From Azonexaceae bacterium s22 (GTDB lineage: Bacteria > Pseudomonadota > Gammaproteobacteria > Burkholderiales > Rhodocyclaceae), in contig WYCU01000003.1 of the NCBI GenBank assembly GCA_016617495.1, forward strand, positions 371,950-435,949: a stretch of DNA of 64,000 bases, read 5' to 3'. Position numbers and translations under genes: made by a program. Within the stretch, counting starts at the first letter, position 1. Each line of letters opens with the position of its first letter. This document shows positions 31,534 through 42,680 of the stretch, piece by piece. Below the pieces are notes generated by a model. That model ran no database searches. It was not told where the DNA came from and saw nothing but the letters and a program-made list of their open reading frames with translations.

Positions 31534-32849
31534 CGTCCAATAGCGAAATACTCTATTCCCAAACCGCGCACGAACTTGGGATCGTACAAATTGCGTCCGT
31601 CGAAGACGACGGGATGATTGAGCCTGTCCTTGATGACGGCGAAATCCGGACTACGGAATTCCTTCCATTCGGTCACGATGACCAAGGCATCGGCACCTGT
31701 AAGCGCTTCGGTCGGGCTTTCGGCGTATTTCAGCCGCGGGTCATCCCCAAAAATCCGTTGAGTCTCGTGCATGGCTACCGGATCATAGGCGGTCACGGTC
31801 GCCCCGGCAGCAAACAAGTCAGCGATAAGCTCGCGGCTGGGCGCTTCGCGCATGTCGTCGGTATTGGGCTTGAATGCCAACCCCCACAAGGCAAAATGGC
31901 GACCTGAAAGATCCCCGAATCGCGATTTGATTTTTTCGGTCAACACGTGCTTCTGCGCGTCGTTCGCCTCCTCGACCGCGGAGAGCACCTTCAAGTAGAT
32001 GCCCGCATCGTCCTGAGCCGTCTTGATCAGCGCCTTGACGTCCTTGGGGAAACAGGAGCCGCCGTAGCCACAACCGGGATACAAGAAGTGGTAACCGATA
32101 CGCGGATCGGACCCAATGCCTTGGCGAACCATTTCAATATCGGCACCGAGGACTTCCGCAAGATTCGCCAACTCGTTCATAAAACTGATCCGGGTGGCCA
32201 GCATCGCATTAGCAGCATACTTGGTCAGCTCCGCACTCTTGATGTCCGTTACGATGAGGCGTTCATGATTCCGCTGGAATGGCGCGTACAGTGCACGCAT
32301 CAGGTGAATGGCTTGCTCGTCCTCGGCACCCACCACGATACGGTCGGGGCGCATGAAATCTTCAACCGCAGCCCCTTCCTTGAGGAACTCCGGGTTGGAT
32401 ACCACGCTATAAGGGGTGGTCACCCCGCGTTTGGCAAGTTCGTCGGCGATTGCGGCGTGGACTTTTGCTCCGGTTCCGACGGGCACCGTGCTCTTGTCCA
32501 CCACGACCTTGTAGTCGGTCATCAGGCGCCCGATATTGCGCGCCGCTGCAAGCACGTACTGCAAATCTGCGGACCCGTCTTCGTCCGGTGGCGTACCAAC
32601 GGCGATGAACTGAATCGTGCCGTGTTGCACGGCCTTTTCGATATTCGTCGTAAAGCTCAGTCGACCGGCAGCAACATTACGTCGCACCATTTCCTGCAGT
32701 CCCGGCTCGTAGATGGGGATACCGCCCTCTTCCAGAATCCTGATTTTCTCGGGATCGACATCGAGGCAAAGGACATCGTTACCTACTTCCGCAAGGCAAG
32801 TGCCACTGACCAGACCGACGTAACCGGTTCCGACAACGGTAATTTTCAT
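31530..32849 (-). CDS. ugd: UDP-glucose 6-dehydrogenase
   Basis: A 439-residue cytoplasmic NAD-dependent enzyme oxidising UDP-glucose to UDP-glucuronate for polysaccharide or LPS modification. The N-terminal Rossmann motif is [12 protein letters not shown]; the catalytic Cys lies in [10 protein letters not shown] near residue 260. It lies 8 bp after lapB and overlaps hldA, consistent with a cell-envelope operon. Confidence 0.96.
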   Translation of the reverse strand: MKITVVGTGYVGLVSGTCLAEVGNDVLCLDVDPEKIRILEEGGIPIYEPGLQEMVRRNVAAGRLSFTTNIEKAVQHGTIQFIAVGTPPDEDGSADLQYVLAAARNIGRLMTDYKVVVDKSTVPVGTGAKVHAAIADELAKRGVTTPYSVVSNPEFLKEGAAVEDFMRPDRIVVGAEDEQAIHLMRALYAPFQRNHERLIVTDIKSAELTKYAANAMLATRISFMNELANLAEVLGADIEMVRQGIGSDPRIGYHFLYPGCGYGGSCFPKDVKALIKTAQDDAGIYLKVLSAVEEANDAQKHVLTEKIKSRFGDLSGRHFALWGLAFKPNTDDMREAPSRELIADLFAAGATVTAYDPVAMHETQRIFGDDPRLKYAESPTEALTGADALVIVTEWKEFRSPDFAVIKDRLNHPVVFDGRNLYDPKFVRGLGIEYFAIGR

Positions 32850-32857
32850 GGAATTTC

Positions 32858-34030
32858 CTACAAGGATTGATCGAATTCTTCACTTCTGCGCGGCGGATAG
32901 GTTTCCCACCCCCCACAGGCTGGACATCGCCAGTAGAACTGCCGAGCCTTGAATCCACAATTATCGCACCGAAAACGTGACAGTCGTTTGGTATAACCCT
33001 GGATGATCGTCTTGGCCAGTTCGACATCGGTTCGGATTTCCGGCGCTGCCAAGGGCAATCGGGCACTCATCAGCTTCTCCAGCCCCAGGAGTGTGGGATT
33101 GCGCTGCAACTCATCCCGCACCAATCGATAAGCGGCCTCGTTACCGTCGCTTTCGAGCACCAACTGGTAAACGACCTCCAGAAGATCCAGGGACGGATAA
33201 CGTTCGAGATAACCTCGCAACAGCGCAAAGCCTTCTTCGCGCCGTCCCATGCGGCGATATGTTTCGAGCAAGCGTTGCGCAACCAAGGCCAGATAGGCCG
33301 GATCCTGCTGTTCGATTCTTTGCCAGGAGGCAATCGCCGCTTCTGCATGCCCCTCTTGCAAATACAAATCGCCCTCCAGAAGGCTCGCCCGAACACACCT
33401 GCGGTTTTGCTGAATTGCAGCTTCCAGATGTTCACGTGCTGCATCGGGCCGAGAGCGGATAATCTCGTTGGCTGCCAATTCACAATGGAACTCTGCAATT
33501 TCCTGCTGAGTCGCGACACCTGGCAACTCCTTGGCCAGTTCAATCGCCTTAAGCCATGATTTTTCTGCCTGATAAATCTCCAGCAGGAAACGCTTCGCTT
33601 CATCCTCGCGTGCGCTGCCGATCAGGCGGTTGAACATTTCTTCGGCACGATCGAGCAAACCCGCTTTCAGGAAATCCTGCCCCAACTCGGACAAGGCCTG
33701 CAATCTAACCTTGTCCTCAAGGTCATCGCGGTCAATCAAATTTTGGTGCATGCGAATCGCACGATCCGTTTCACCGCGGCGACGAAACAGGTTTCCCAAT
33801 GCAAAATGCAACTCCACTGTCTGGGAATCCACCTTGGCCACTTCAAGGAAAGAGTCAATCGCCTTGTCGGGTTGCTCGTTCAAAAGAAAGTTGAGGCCTT
33901 GGAAATACGAGCGTGGCAAAGCTCGTGATTCATGCACGACATGCCGTATGTCGATGCGCGCTGCCGCCCAGCCCAACCCGAAAAACAACGGAATGAGCAA
34001 CAGTTGCCAATAGTCGAAAAATTCACTCAT
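32858..34030 (-). CDS. lapB: Lipopolysaccharide assembly protein LapB
   Basis: A 390-residue inner-membrane-anchored cytoplasmic protein that, in E. coli, adapts LpxC to FtsH proteolysis and so balances LPS synthesis. One N-terminal membrane helix (8-24) is followed by TPR repeats (about 40-330). A C-terminal rubredoxin-like zinc ribbon has CDNC ... CPAC spacing. Its ATG overlaps the lapA stop as ATGA. Confidence 0.94.
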   Translation of the reverse strand: MSEFFDYWQLLLIPLFFGLGWAAARIDIRHVVHESRALPRSYFQGLNFLLNEQPDKAIDSFLEVAKVDSQTVELHFALGNLFRRRGETDRAIRMHQNLIDRDDLEDKVRLQALSELGQDFLKAGLLDRAEEMFNRLIGSAREDEAKRFLLEIYQAEKSWLKAIELAKELPGVATQQEIAEFHCELAANEIIRSRPDAAREHLEAAIQQNRRCVRASLLEGDLYLQEGHAEAAIASWQRIEQQDPAYLALVAQRLLETYRRMGRREEGFALLRGYLERYPSLDLLEVVYQLVLESDGNEAAYRLVRDELQRNPTLLGLEKLMSARLPLAAPEIRTDVELAKTIIQGYTKRLSRFRCDNCGFKARQFYWRCPACGGWETYPPRRSEEFDQSL

Positions 34031-34308
34031 GCGAGGGGAGTAGGCGGCAAATCAGCCGGAGGCCGGTGTGAGGAGCCTTCGCGTTTTAGCTGGGCAATCT
34101 CGCGACGTTGACGAAAAATCAACCTGGATAAAGAGAGGGCACCAAGGACTGCGCCAGCCGAAAAGCTGGCTAACAACACAATAACCAATGGCGCTTCCCA
34201 AACATAGTCAAACAGGAGGCGTACGGTGGTCATCTGCGCGTTTCGCAGAGAAAAAAGCAATAACAGGAAGAACACCAGGAGCCTGACGGCCCATGTGAAT
34301 GCGGTCAT
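34027..34308 (-). CDS. lapA: Lipopolysaccharide assembly protein LapA domain protein
   Basis: A 93-residue inner-membrane protein with two membrane helices (about 6-22 and 40-62) and a charged cytoplasmic C-terminus (LIFRQRREIAQLKRE). This is the DUF1049/LapA pattern, and the gene always-paired partner lapB follows. It is part of the ihfB-lapA-lapB arrangement typical of proteobacteria. Its biochemical role is still unclear. Confidence 0.88.
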   Translation of the reverse strand: MTAFTWAVRLLVFFLLLLFSLRNAQMTTVRLLFDYVWEAPLVIVLLASFSAGAVLGALSLSRLIFRQRREIAQLKREGSSHRPPADLPPTPLA

Positions 34309-34373
34309 GGCAAAAAGAAAAAAGGGCAGTGAAATTCACTGCCCGGAATCTACCACATTGCGCCAATCCAGCG

Positions 34374-34658
34374 TCAGATCGCCTGATCGACCCTTTCACG
34401 CAATTCCTTGCCAGCCTTGAAGTGGGGAACCCACTTGGCTGGCACACTGACCTTTTCCCCGGACTTCGGGTTACGGCCGGTGCGTGGCGGCCGGTAATTG
34501 AGCGCAAAGCTGCCAAATCCGCGGATCTCGATGCGATCCCCGCGCACCAGCGCTTCGGACATCGCATCGAGAATCATTTTGACCGCGTAATCGGCATCCT
34601 TCGCCACCAACTGGGGGAAACGCTCCGCCAGCCGGGCGATGAGCTCGGATTTGGTCAT
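34374..34658 (-). CDS. ihfB: Integration host factor subunit beta
   Basis: A 94-residue DNA-bending protein of the HU/IHF family. The [17 protein letters not shown] start and the [22 protein letters not shown] arm region identify IhfB. It pairs with IhfA to bend DNA at promoters and recombination sites. The gene lies 12 bp downstream of rpsA, its usual neighbour. Confidence 0.96.
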   Translation of the reverse strand: MTKSELIARLAERFPQLVAKDADYAVKMILDAMSEALVRGDRIEIRGFGSFALNYRPPRTGRNPKSGEKVSVPAKWVPHFKAGKELRERVDQAI

Positions 34659-34670
34659 GCTATTGCCTTA

Positions 34671-36347
34671 TCAACCTTGCTGGTTCAGCTTGGCCTTGAG
34701 CAGTGCACCCAAGTTGGTCGTACCGGCAGATGCGGAAGACTCGGCAGAGAACTTCTGCATGGCTTCTTGCTGCTCGGCTTGATCCTTGGCCTTGATCGAC
34801 AGGTTGATACCACGCGTCTTGCGATCGACGTTAACGATCATCGCTTCGACTTCGTCACCCACCTTGAGATGCTGGGAGAGGTCGTCGATACGATCGCGGG
34901 AGAACTCGGAAGCACGCAGGTAGCCTTCGTTGTCACCATCGAGAGCAATGACTGCACCCTTGGCGTCAACCGTCTTGACGGTGCCGCGGACGATGCTGTT
35001 CTTCTCGTGGGTGGCAATGAAGTTGGTGTACGGATCCCCTTCGAGTTGCTTGATACCCAGGGAGATACGCTCCTTCTCGACATCGATGCCCAAAACCACG
35101 GCCTCGACTTCATCACCCTTCTTGAAGTTGCGGATGGCTTCTTCGCCCGTCTGGCTCCAGGAGAGGTCGGACAGGTGAACCAGACCGTCGATACCGCCAG
35201 GCAGACCGATGAAGATACCGAAGTCGGTGATCGACTTGATGGCGCCCTTCACTTTGTCGCCCTTCTTGTGGTTCATGGCGAAGTCGTCCCACGGGTTCGG
35301 CATGCACTGCTTCATACCCAGGGAGATACGACGGCGATCTTCGTCGATTTCGAGGATCATGACTTCGACTTCGTCGCCCAGCTGAACCACCTTGGACGGA
35401 TGAACGTTCTTGTTCGTCCAGTCCATTTCAGAAACGTGCACCAAGCCTTCGATGCCCTGTTCGATTTCAACGAATGAGCCGTAGTCGGTCAGGTTGGTGA
35501 CCTTGCCGAACAGGCGGGTACCCGCTGGGTAACGGCGAGCGATACCGACCCACGGATCGTCGCCCAATTGCTTCATACCCAGAGAAACACGGTTCTTTTC
35601 GGCGTCGAACTTGAGGATCTTGGCGGTCACTTCGTCGCCCACGGCCAGCACTTCGGACGGGTGACGGACACGGCGCCAAGCCAGGTCGGTAATGTGCAGC
35701 AGACCATCGATGCCGCCCAGATCGACGAATGCGCCGTAGTCGGTAATGTTCTTGACGACGCCCTTGACGACGGTGCCTTCCTTGAGGTTTTCGAGCAGCT
35801 TTTCGCGATCGGCATCAGCGGTGGCTTCGAGCACGGCACGACGGGAGAGCACAACGTTGTTGCGCTTGCGATCCAGCTTGATGACCTTGAATTCGAGGGT
35901 CTTGCCTTCGTACGGGGTGGTGTCCTTGACCGGACGCATGTCGACGAGGGAGCCCGGCAGGAAGGCACGGACGCCGTTGGACATGACAGTGAGGCCGCCC
36001 TTGACCTTGCCGGTGATCGTGCCGGTGACCAGGGAATTGTCGTTGAGCGCTTGTTCCAGGAAGTTCCAGGCGGCGATGCGCTTGGCGCGATCGCGGGACA
36101 GGCGCGTGGCGCCATAGCCGTCTTCCAGCATTTCGATGGCGACTTGGATGAAGTCGCCTTCCTTGACTTCGAGTTCGCCCTGGTCGTTCAGGAATTCCTC
36201 GACCGGGACGTAAGATTCGGATTTCAGGCCGGCATTGACCACGACGAAATTGTGATCGATGGCCACCACTTCAGCGGTGATGACTTCGCCTTGGCGCATT
36301 TCCTGGCGAGCCAGGGATTCTTCAAAAAGTTGAGCAAAAGATTCCAT
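34671..36347 (-). CDS. rpsA: 30S ribosomal protein S1
   Basis: A 558-residue ribosomal protein with six S1 (OB-fold) repeats that bind mRNA during initiation. Repeats are recognisable through [36 protein letters not shown] and [19 protein letters not shown]. The N-terminus [12 protein letters not shown] is typical. About 100 bp separate it from the aroA-cmk stop, space for a leader where S1 could autoregulate as in E. coli. Confidence 0.97.
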   Translation of the reverse strand: MESFAQLFEESLARQEMRQGEVITAEVVAIDHNFVVVNAGLKSESYVPVEEFLNDQGELEVKEGDFIQVAIEMLEDGYGATRLSRDRAKRIAAWNFLEQALNDNSLVTGTITGKVKGGLTVMSNGVRAFLPGSLVDMRPVKDTTPYEGKTLEFKVIKLDRKRNNVVLSRRAVLEATADADREKLLENLKEGTVVKGVVKNITDYGAFVDLGGIDGLLHITDLAWRRVRHPSEVLAVGDEVTAKILKFDAEKNRVSLGMKQLGDDPWVGIARRYPAGTRLFGKVTNLTDYGSFVEIEQGIEGLVHVSEMDWTNKNVHPSKVVQLGDEVEVMILEIDEDRRRISLGMKQCMPNPWDDFAMNHKKGDKVKGAIKSITDFGIFIGLPGGIDGLVHLSDLSWSQTGEEAIRNFKKGDEVEAVVLGIDVEKERISLGIKQLEGDPYTNFIATHEKNSIVRGTVKTVDAKGAVIALDGDNEGYLRASEFSRDRIDDLSQHLKVGDEVEAMIVNVDRKTRGINLSIKAKDQAEQQEAMQKFSAESSASAGTTNLGALLKAKLNQQG

Positions 36348-36450
36348 TACGGAGAGGACTTTCTTGTCACAAACCAGTTGGTCTGCAACGGGTTGAAGTT
36401 GAAAAACAAGTTGCCGGACCTTGCGCCCGGCAACACCTTGAAACGCCTTG

Positions 36451-38394
36451 CTACAGTGCTTCCGCAGCCCAGTCGAGCACCTGTTGTACGGCTTGATCGA
36501 TGGTCAGATCCGTGGTGTCGAGCAGCTTTGCGTCGGCTTCCTGCCGGAGAGGTGCCACGCTACGTTGCGAATCGCGCTCGTCACGTTGCCTCAGGTCGGC
36601 CAGAAGGTCGGAGAGATTAGCAGAGAAACCTTTGCCGATCAACTGTTTATAACGACGCTCTGCGCGCGCTTCGGCACTGGCGGTGAGAAAGACCTTCAGC
36701 TGTGCCTGCGGAAAAACCACAGAGCCCATGTCGCGTCCATCGCCCACCAAACCGGGAAGTGTATTGAAGACCCGCTGACGGAAAAGCAGCGCTTCCCGAA
36801 CCGCGGGCAATGCCGCAACCCGGGATGCACCGGCAGAAATTTCCTCAGTGCGGATGCTGTCGCCGACCACAACGCCATCCAGCAGGATATCGTCACCGGT
36901 AAACACGACGTCGAGCGATGCAGCAATCGCAGCGACCGCCGCCTCGTCAGCCCAATCGACGCCAGCGCGGTGCGCCGCCAGTGCTGTCAGACGATACAAG
37001 GCACCGGAATCGAGATACGAAAAGCCCAGTGCCTGCGCGACGCGGGCTGCCACCGTCCCCTTGCCCGATGCCGAAGGCCCGTCGATCGCAATCACCGGTG
37101 CCGCCACGGTGACTGCGGCAAAGCGCTGGAAGTAGTCCGGAAAGGTTTTGGCAACGCAGCGCGGGTCGTTAATGCGCAAGGGGGTGCCGAAGGCGGCTAG
37201 CGAAAAGCACATGGCCATCCGGTGATCGTCGTAGGTATCGATTCCCTCCGGGGGCGACACCAAACGTTCAACCGGGGTCACGGCAATGAAATCCTCGCCC
37301 TCGACCACGGTTGCGCCGAGTTTGCGCAATTCCTTCGCCATCGCTGCGATACGGTCAGTCTCCTTGACCCGCCAACTGGCAATATTGCGCAGCGTGGTCG
37401 TGCCTTTGGCAAAAAGTGCGGTGGTGGCCAGCGTCATTGCCGCATCGGGAATGTGATTGCAGTCCAGATCTACGGCGCGCAGACCACTTTCCGGGGCGCT
37501 GGCTGACATCCAGTTCGGACCAGTTTCGATGACCGCCCCCATTTTGGCCAAGGCTTCCGCAAACCGGATGTCGCCCTGAATCGAATCACGGCCCACGCCT
37601 TCGACGCGTACCGGCCCTCTGCCAATGGCACCCAGGGCAAGAAAATAAGAGGCCGACGAGGCATCGCCTTCGACATAAACAATGCCCGGCGACGAATAGC
37701 GACTTCCAGCCTTGACGGTAAAGCGTTGCCATCCCTCGCGCTCGACGTGAACGCCGAAGCGCGCCATGGTGGCCAACGTGATCTCGATGTAGGGTTTGGA
37801 AATCAGCTCCCCCACGACGTCGACCGCGACAGTTTGCCCGGTCAGCGGCAATGCCATCAGCAAACCGGTCAAAAACTGACTGGATACGTCGCCGCGAACC
37901 TGAATCGCAGGGCCCGGCTGGATTTCTGAAGCGGCAATCCGGAGCGGCGGATAACCTTCGTTGCCGAGATACTGGATTGACGCGCCGAGCTGCCGCAAAC
38001 CGTCGACCAGATCGCCAATCGGCCGCTCGTGCATACGCTGTACGCCCTTCAGCACGTAGTTGCCACCAGCCAGCGCCAGCGCCGCCGTCAGTGGCCGAAA
38101 GGCCGTTCCGGCGTTGCCAAGGAACAGATCGGCCTCGCGCACCGGGAAGCGCCCAGCGCCGCCGGTAATGCGCCATGACTCACCGCCCAGGTGTTCCACA
38201 CCGATCCCCAGGGTCTTCAACGCATCCAGCATGCGCTCCGTATCGTCGGAGGCCAGCAGATCGCGGACCTCCGTCACCCCTTCGGCCAAGGCGGCGAGCA
38301 ACAGCACCCGGTTGGAAATGCTTTTCGAGCCGGGCAGACGGACTGTCCCGCGGGCAGCGCTGAGTTGAGGAATATCCAGGAATTCTTGGTTCAC
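36451..38394 (-). CDS. Fused EPSP synthase / cytidylate kinase
   Basis: A 647-residue bifunctional protein. Residues 1-425 form 3-phosphoshikimate 1-carboxyvinyltransferase (AroA) of the shikimate pathway, with [10 protein letters not shown] and [11 protein letters not shown]. Residues about 430-647 form CMP kinase (Cmk), with P-loop [11 protein letters not shown] and YLDSGALYR. The two are usually adjacent genes before rpsA; here no stop separates them. Both sets of motifs look intact. Copy 8 of the dispersed motif lies in the AroA part (QTVAVDVVG). Confidence 0.95.
   Translation of the reverse strand: MNQEFLDIPQLSAARGTVRLPGSKSISNRVLLLAALAEGVTEVRDLLASDDTERMLDALKTLGIGVEHLGGESWRITGGAGRFPVREADLFLGNAGTAFRPLTAALALAGGNYVLKGVQRMHERPIGDLVDGLRQLGASIQYLGNEGYPPLRIAASEIQPGPAIQVRGDVSSQFLTGLLMALPLTGQTVAVDVVGELISKPYIEITLATMARFGVHVEREGWQRFTVKAGSRYSSPGIVYVEGDASSASYFLALGAIGRGPVRVEGVGRDSIQGDIRFAEALAKMGAVIETGPNWMSASAPESGLRAVDLDCNHIPDAAMTLATTALFAKGTTTLRNIASWRVKETDRIAAMAKELRKLGATVVEGEDFIAVTPVERLVSPPEGIDTYDDHRMAMCFSLAAFGTPLRINDPRCVAKTFPDYFQRFAAVTVAAPVIAIDGPSASGKGTVAARVAQALGFSYLDSGALYRLTALAAHRAGVDWADEAAVAAIAASLDVVFTGDDILLDGVVVGDSIRTEEISAGASRVAALPAVREALLFRQRVFNTLPGLVGDGRDMGSVVFPQAQLKVFLTASAEARAERRYKQLIGKGFSANLSDLLADLRQRDERDSQRSVAPLRQEADAKLLDTTDLTIDQAVQQVLDWAAEAL
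37819..37832 (-). repeat. Dispersed motif, copy 8 (one mismatch, no A/T tail)
   Basis: Minus strand CTGTCGCGGTCGAC in the aroA part of the fusion gene (VAVDV). The downstream bases are GC-rich, so it may be degenerate or accidental. Confidence 0.4.
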
Positions 38395-38436
38395 ATCGTC
38401 ACCATCGGTATTGGGCGGCTGATGCCGCGAGAGTCA

Positions 38437-40272
38437 TCAGGGGTTACTGCCTGTCGGCGTATATTCGGGCACGCGCTGGCGCAACGCGCTCCGGACGTCA
38501 TCGTCCGATTGCCGCTCCAAAGCCAGCCAAGCGACAAGGTCGCGCAGGAAATCGTCATCCACCGGCCGGGCCCGTGCAATACGCAGCTTGGGATGCGGCG
38601 TTTCGCGGGTTTGCTCGGCGTCGGCCAGAAGCTCTTCGTAAAGCTTTTCACCGGGACGCAAACCAGTGAAATCGATCCGGATTTCGTCTTCGGTGTAGCC
38701 GGAAAGGTGGATCATCTTGCGCGCGAGTTCGGCAATCCGCACGGGCTCGCCCATGTCGAGCACGAAAATCTCCCCGCCCAGCCCCATGGCCGCGGCTTGC
38801 AGAACCAATTGAGCGGCCTCGGGAATGGACATGAAATAACGGGTAATTTCGGGATGCGTCACAGTGACCGGCCCGCCCCGGGCAATCTGTTCCTGGAACT
38901 TGGGAATCACGCTCCCGGTACTGCCCAGCACATTGCCAAAACGGACCATTTCAAATTGGGTTGCCCACCCTTGGCGATGCAAGGCTTCGCAAACCATCTC
39001 GGCCAGCCGTTTGGTCGCCCCCATCACGTTGGTCGGATTAACCGCCTTGTCGGTGGATATCAGGACGAAGCGCTCGGCCTCGTGATGGCGCGCGGCTTCG
39101 CCAACGGTCAACGTGCCCAACACATTGTTGCGCACCGCCTGCCAGGCGTTGCCAACCTCCATCAGCGGCACGTGCTTGTAGGCTGCTGCGTGGAATACCG
39201 CTTGCGGCTTGTAGGCCGCAAAAACCTCATCGATTCGGGTGGCATCCTTCACATCACCAGCAAGCGGTACGAGATGAAGATCAGGTGCATGAACGTGAAA
39301 CCACTGTTCCACCGTGTATAACGCAAATTCGCTCAGCTCGAACAAAATCAGTGTTGCCGGTTGAAAGCGCGCCAATTGGCGACACAACTCACTCCCGATC
39401 GACCCGCCTGCGCCGGTCACCAATACGGTCTTGCCGGAAATCATTTCCCCGACGTGCCGCGAATCGATCCATACCGGTTCGCGCCCGAGCAAATCTTCGA
39501 TTTCAATGGGTCGGATGGAGGAAATGGCCACGCGACCGGACATCACATCCTCAAGCCCGGGCACTGTGAATACATGTGCACCAGCCTCAACGGCGAGATC
39601 CGCTGCGCGTCGGCAAGCCTCGGTTGCGGCGGAGGGCATGGCCAGAATGACATGCTTTGCCTTGGCGGACGCGAGCACATCGGGCAAGGCCTCAATACCG
39701 CCCAGAATCGGGTTGCCGGACAACTCACGGCCCCATTTGCTGCGATCGTCATCAACAAGCGCAACAACCCGCCAATCGGGGCTACGCTCCAGTTCGCGCG
39801 TCAGCATGGCACCGCCGCGCCCTGCGCCAACGATCACGACCGGCTTGCCCTGAGCGATCAAACCGCCGTACAAACGGTGTTCCTTCCACATGCGGTAAGC
39901 CGCACGTCCGCCACCCATGTAGAGCACCAGCAACATCGGAAAGAGCACGAGCAACGAACGCGGCACCAATTGTTGGTCATGCCGGAAAAACGCGAAAAAC
40001 AGAAATGCTGCCACGGTCGACAGCGTCACCGCACGCAATACGCGCTTGAGGTCAGGCAGGCTCGCGAACAGCCAGATGCCGCGGTAAAGCCCGGCGAATC
40101 GACAGGCCAGGGCATGAATGGGCAAAAGCACGATCAGCCCCCACCAGAGGCCGGGCGCAAAGGTTGCCGGAACGTCGAAATTGAAACGCAGCAAAAAACC
40201 ACCCGCCCAGGCGAAAATCAGCGCCGAGAGGTCAAAGAGGAACACCAGAACGGAGAGAAAGGCTTTAGACAA
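38437..40272 (-). CDS. Nucleotide-sugar 4,6-dehydratase/epimerase, FlaA1/WbpM/CapD family
   Basis: A 611-residue membrane protein. Four N-terminal membrane helices (about 8-130) precede a CoA-binding-like Rossmann region (VVIVGAGRGGAML) and a C-terminal SDR domain with TGAGGSIGSEL near 290. The catalytic segment reads STDKAVNPTNVMGATK; Met replaces the SDR tyrosine, as is typical of the large WbpM group. It probably acts on UDP-GlcNAc to supply deoxy-amino sugars for the surface polysaccharide. It is the last gene of the cluster, just before aroA-cmk. Confidence 0.9.
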   Translation of the reverse strand: MSKAFLSVLVFLFDLSALIFAWAGGFLLRFNFDVPATFAPGLWWGLIVLLPIHALACRFAGLYRGIWLFASLPDLKRVLRAVTLSTVAAFLFFAFFRHDQQLVPRSLLVLFPMLLVLYMGGGRAAYRMWKEHRLYGGLIAQGKPVVIVGAGRGGAMLTRELERSPDWRVVALVDDDRSKWGRELSGNPILGGIEALPDVLASAKAKHVILAMPSAATEACRRAADLAVEAGAHVFTVPGLEDVMSGRVAISSIRPIEIEDLLGREPVWIDSRHVGEMISGKTVLVTGAGGSIGSELCRQLARFQPATLILFELSEFALYTVEQWFHVHAPDLHLVPLAGDVKDATRIDEVFAAYKPQAVFHAAAYKHVPLMEVGNAWQAVRNNVLGTLTVGEAARHHEAERFVLISTDKAVNPTNVMGATKRLAEMVCEALHRQGWATQFEMVRFGNVLGSTGSVIPKFQEQIARGGPVTVTHPEITRYFMSIPEAAQLVLQAAAMGLGGEIFVLDMGEPVRIAELARKMIHLSGYTEDEIRIDFTGLRPGEKLYEELLADAEQTRETPHPKLRIARARPVDDDFLRDLVAWLALERQSDDDVRSALRQRVPEYTPTGSNP

Positions 40273-40370
40273 ACGAATCGAAGCGGCAAAACGCCGGTTT
40301 TTGTGCGAACGGTATTTTACCCGTTCATACGAAAAACGCGGCTAATTCACCGCGTCCTCCGGGAAGGGCA

Positions 40371-40931
40371 TCAATGCGATACGCCGTCGCGCCGCACGAC
40401 CTTGACTGCCGTCAGCCAGAGTATGCGCAGGTCGAAAAGAAAAGACTGGCGACGAAGATATTCCTCATCCAGACGCACTTTCTCGGGAATCGGCAATTCG
40501 TCGCGCCCGTTAATCTGCGCCCAGCCGGTCAGCCCCGGCGTCAATTCATGAACGCCGCACGCGGTCCTCAGCGCAATGAGATCGTCCTGATTGAAAAGCG
40601 CGGGACGGGGACCGACGAAGCTCATGTCCCCCACCAGAATGCTCCAGAGCTGCGGCAACTCATCGAGACTCGATTTCCGCAAGAACGAACCGATCGGGGT
40701 GAGGTAGGCATCGGGGTTGGTGAGCAAATGCGTAGCGACCGCCGGGGTACCGATACGCATGCTGCGAAACTTCGGCATGCGGAAAATCCGGTTATGCCGC
40801 CCGACACGATTGGACCAATAGAGCGCCGGCCCCGGCGAAGTCAGCTTGACCGCCAGGGCAACCAGCAAAACAGGCAATGCCAGCACAACGGCCACCGTCA
40901 ATGCCAGAACAAGATCGAACAAACGCTTCAC
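40371..40931 (-). CDS. Undecaprenyl-phosphate sugar-1-phosphate transferase (short WcaJ/PglC type)
   Basis: A 186-residue monotopic phosphoglycosyl transferase that loads the first sugar phosphate onto undecaprenyl phosphate. One N-terminal hydrophobic segment (6-30) is followed by the catalytic core: KFRSM, SSLDELPQLWSIL (Asp-Glu dyad), GDMSFVGPRP, and PGLTGWAQING. It lacks the N-terminal membrane domain of full-length WbaP/WcaJ. The GTG start overlaps the upstream epimerase stop (GTGA). Confidence 0.92.
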   Translation of the reverse strand: MKRLFDLVLALTVAVVLALPVLLVALAVKLTSPGPALYWSNRVGRHNRIFRMPKFRSMRIGTPAVATHLLTNPDAYLTPIGSFLRKSSLDELPQLWSILVGDMSFVGPRPALFNQDDLIALRTACGVHELTPGLTGWAQINGRDELPIPEKVRLDEEYLRRQSFLFDLRILWLTAVKVVRRDGVSH

Positions 40932-41878
40932 TTCCCCAACATCTCCCTTAATCCATCGACAAGCGTCATTCTCGCGGACCAGCCCAACTCACGTTCGATA
41001 CGCGCCGGCGAATACCAAGCCGAGCCCAACAGCCGATCGACCACCTCACTGTCCAGGGGCATTCGACGATGCGCAAGTCGTTGCACCCCATCGCCCACTT
41101 TGCCAGCGAGCCGAAGCACCGAAGCAGGCACGTGCCAGCCACAGCGCGGCATGCCCTGCACGGCCCGCAAGGCATCAAACAACATGCGTCCCGAAGGCGC
41201 CTCGTTCGATGCCACGATGTACGTCCTTCCTGCTGCACGCTCATCCTCCGCAACCCGTTGCATTGCCGCAACCACGTCGCTGACATGAACCAGCGAACGT
41301 CGATTGCCGGTTTCCGGCAACGGTGGAAAAAGCCCGCGTGCGACCAGGCGCGCCATGCGCTCCAGATTGCCTCGCCCGCCTGCCCCGTAAACCATGGCCA
41401 GACGCAAATTGACGACATGCATCCCGTAACGTGCGCCAGCATCGAGCACAGCCTGTTCGGCAGCACGCTTCGCCTGTCCGTAGGCCGTTTCAGGCTCGCC
41501 GGGCAAATCCTCATCGGCGCAAATATCCCCCGGTTCAGCCATCGCTTTGACGCTGGAAAGGAAAATGAAACGTCTTGCACCGGCACGTCCCGCGGCCTCC
41601 ACAAGATTCCGCGTTCCTTCAAAGTTCACTTTCCAATGCAAGCAGGAATCGCTACCGGATAGCGACGAAAAGGCATGTGCATAGCCCGCGCAATGAAAAA
41701 TTGTTTCTGTATCCGCAAGTGTCGCGGTCAACGTCGAAATATCGTCGAAATTCGATACCAGCTTAGCCGGAAAAGGACCGGGGCGCCTTGAAATACCAAC
41801 CCATGGTGCCCCAGTCTGACTCAGCGCACGACCAAGGCATGAACCGACAAATCCCGTGACGCCAGCTATCGCGATCAC
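40928..41878 (-). CDS. NAD-dependent epimerase/dehydratase (extended SDR)
   Basis: A 316-residue extended-SDR protein with the motif GVTGFVGSCLG at the N-terminus, FLSSVKAM and the catalytic YGQAKRAAE (YxxxK). It probably modifies the nucleotide- or lipid-linked sugar used by the adjacent sugar transferase; such pairs are common in O-antigen clusters. I place the start at GTG 41878, which overlaps the glycosyltransferase stop as GTGA. The frame stays open a further 27 codons into that gene but is not homologous there. Confidence 0.85.
   Translation of the reverse strand: MIAIAGVTGFVGSCLGRALSQTGAPWVGISRRPGPFPAKLVSNFDDISTLTATLADTETIFHCAGYAHAFSSLSGSDSCLHWKVNFEGTRNLVEAAGRAGARRFIFLSSVKAMAEPGDICADEDLPGEPETAYGQAKRAAEQAVLDAGARYGMHVVNLRLAMVYGAGGRGNLERMARLVARGLFPPLPETGNRRSLVHVSDVVAAMQRVAEDERAAGRTYIVASNEAPSGRMLFDALRAVQGMPRCGWHVPASVLRLAGKVGDGVQRLAHRRMPLDSEVVDRLLGSAWYSPARIERELGWSARMTLVDGLREMLGK
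41719..41732 (+). repeat. Dispersed motif, copy 9 (two mismatches, A/T tail present)
   Basis: GTGTCGCGGTCAAC followed by GAAATAT and GAAATTCG tracts, the full spacing pattern. It lies in the epimerase gene, opposite to transcription. Confidence 0.6.
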
Positions 41879-42663
41879 TCGGCCCCCAGATGTAGCGGCA
41901 CCTTCGGCAGTCTCAACCAATGCTTTGCGAAAAACCGCAACATGCTGGCAATATGCCAACGCAAATGTCGCAAACTCCGTCGACTATCGCGTCGAGCATC
42001 GTGAACCACACTGACCTTGGGGCAAGCTACGAGACCCATACCCCGCTTCCAGATGCGAACACAAATATCCACGTCTTCGTAATATAGAAAATAGGCTTCA
42101 TCAAACCCGGAAAGCTTGGCGAAACCTTCACTCCGGAAAAGCATGAACATACCAGCACACCACTCCGGAAAGAAGTTTTCCTGACCCATCTCGGTTGGAT
42201 AGCACCCTTTCGATCCAAACAAAAATTTCGACCAGATCGCCAACGGCCGGGGAAAATATCGAATGCTATCCTCTATCAAACCAGCGGGAGAAACGACTAA
42301 CGGGGCGGCCATGACCACCCCTTTCAACTTAAGTGCTTCCAATAGTTCAGGGAACGGATTGGCCGATAATTCGATATCCGGATTCACTACACAAAAAAAC
42401 GCACACCGACACCGCTGGAATGCGGCGTTGTGATTCGCACCAAATCCTTTCTTGGCGTTGTTCTCGACAACCTGAATGCGTAAATCTTCGGGAAGCGCGA
42501 GGTGCTCCGGCACATTTAGCGTAAGAACTATCTGCCCAACCTCATGAAACCTCAACAATCCAGCTATCAATCTTGTGACCATGGTGCCGTGACCATGGCT
42601 CACAATTGACACACACACGGATGTTCGCTCATAGGAATCCCTGCTTACTGGATTACTCGACAT
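41875..42663 (-). CDS. Glycosyltransferase family 2, rhamnosyltransferase-like
   Basis: A 262-residue cytoplasmic or membrane-associated GT-A enzyme. VSIVSHGHGTMV is the N-terminal strand, NNAKKGFGANHNAAF the nucleotide-binding loop, VVNPDIEL the DXD-equivalent region, and GFDEAYFLYYEDVDICVRIWK the acceptor-side signature seen in RfbF/WbbL-like rhamnosyltransferases. dTDP-rhamnose from the rfb genes in this cluster is a plausible donor. Confidence 0.88.
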   Translation of the reverse strand: MSSNPVSRDSYERTSVCVSIVSHGHGTMVTRLIAGLLRFHEVGQIVLTLNVPEHLALPEDLRIQVVENNAKKGFGANHNAAFQRCRCAFFCVVNPDIELSANPFPELLEALKLKGVVMAAPLVVSPAGLIEDSIRYFPRPLAIWSKFLFGSKGCYPTEMGQENFFPEWCAGMFMLFRSEGFAKLSGFDEAYFLYYEDVDICVRIWKRGMGLVACPKVSVVHDARRDSRRSLRHLRWHIASMLRFFAKHWLRLPKVPLHLGAE

Positions 42664-42680
42664 AGTCGTTCAAGACAACC

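Noticed and set aside
29685-33741. Further look-alikes of the dispersed motif at about 29685, 31234 and 33728
   Set aside because: They have two to four mismatches, or lack the flanking bases, and lie in conserved codons; I did not count them.
40928-41959. Longer N-terminus for the epimerase gene (start at 41959)
   Set aside because: The extra 27 codons lie inside the glycosyltransferase gene and are not Rossmann sequence; a coupled GTG at 41878 begins directly at the family N-terminus.
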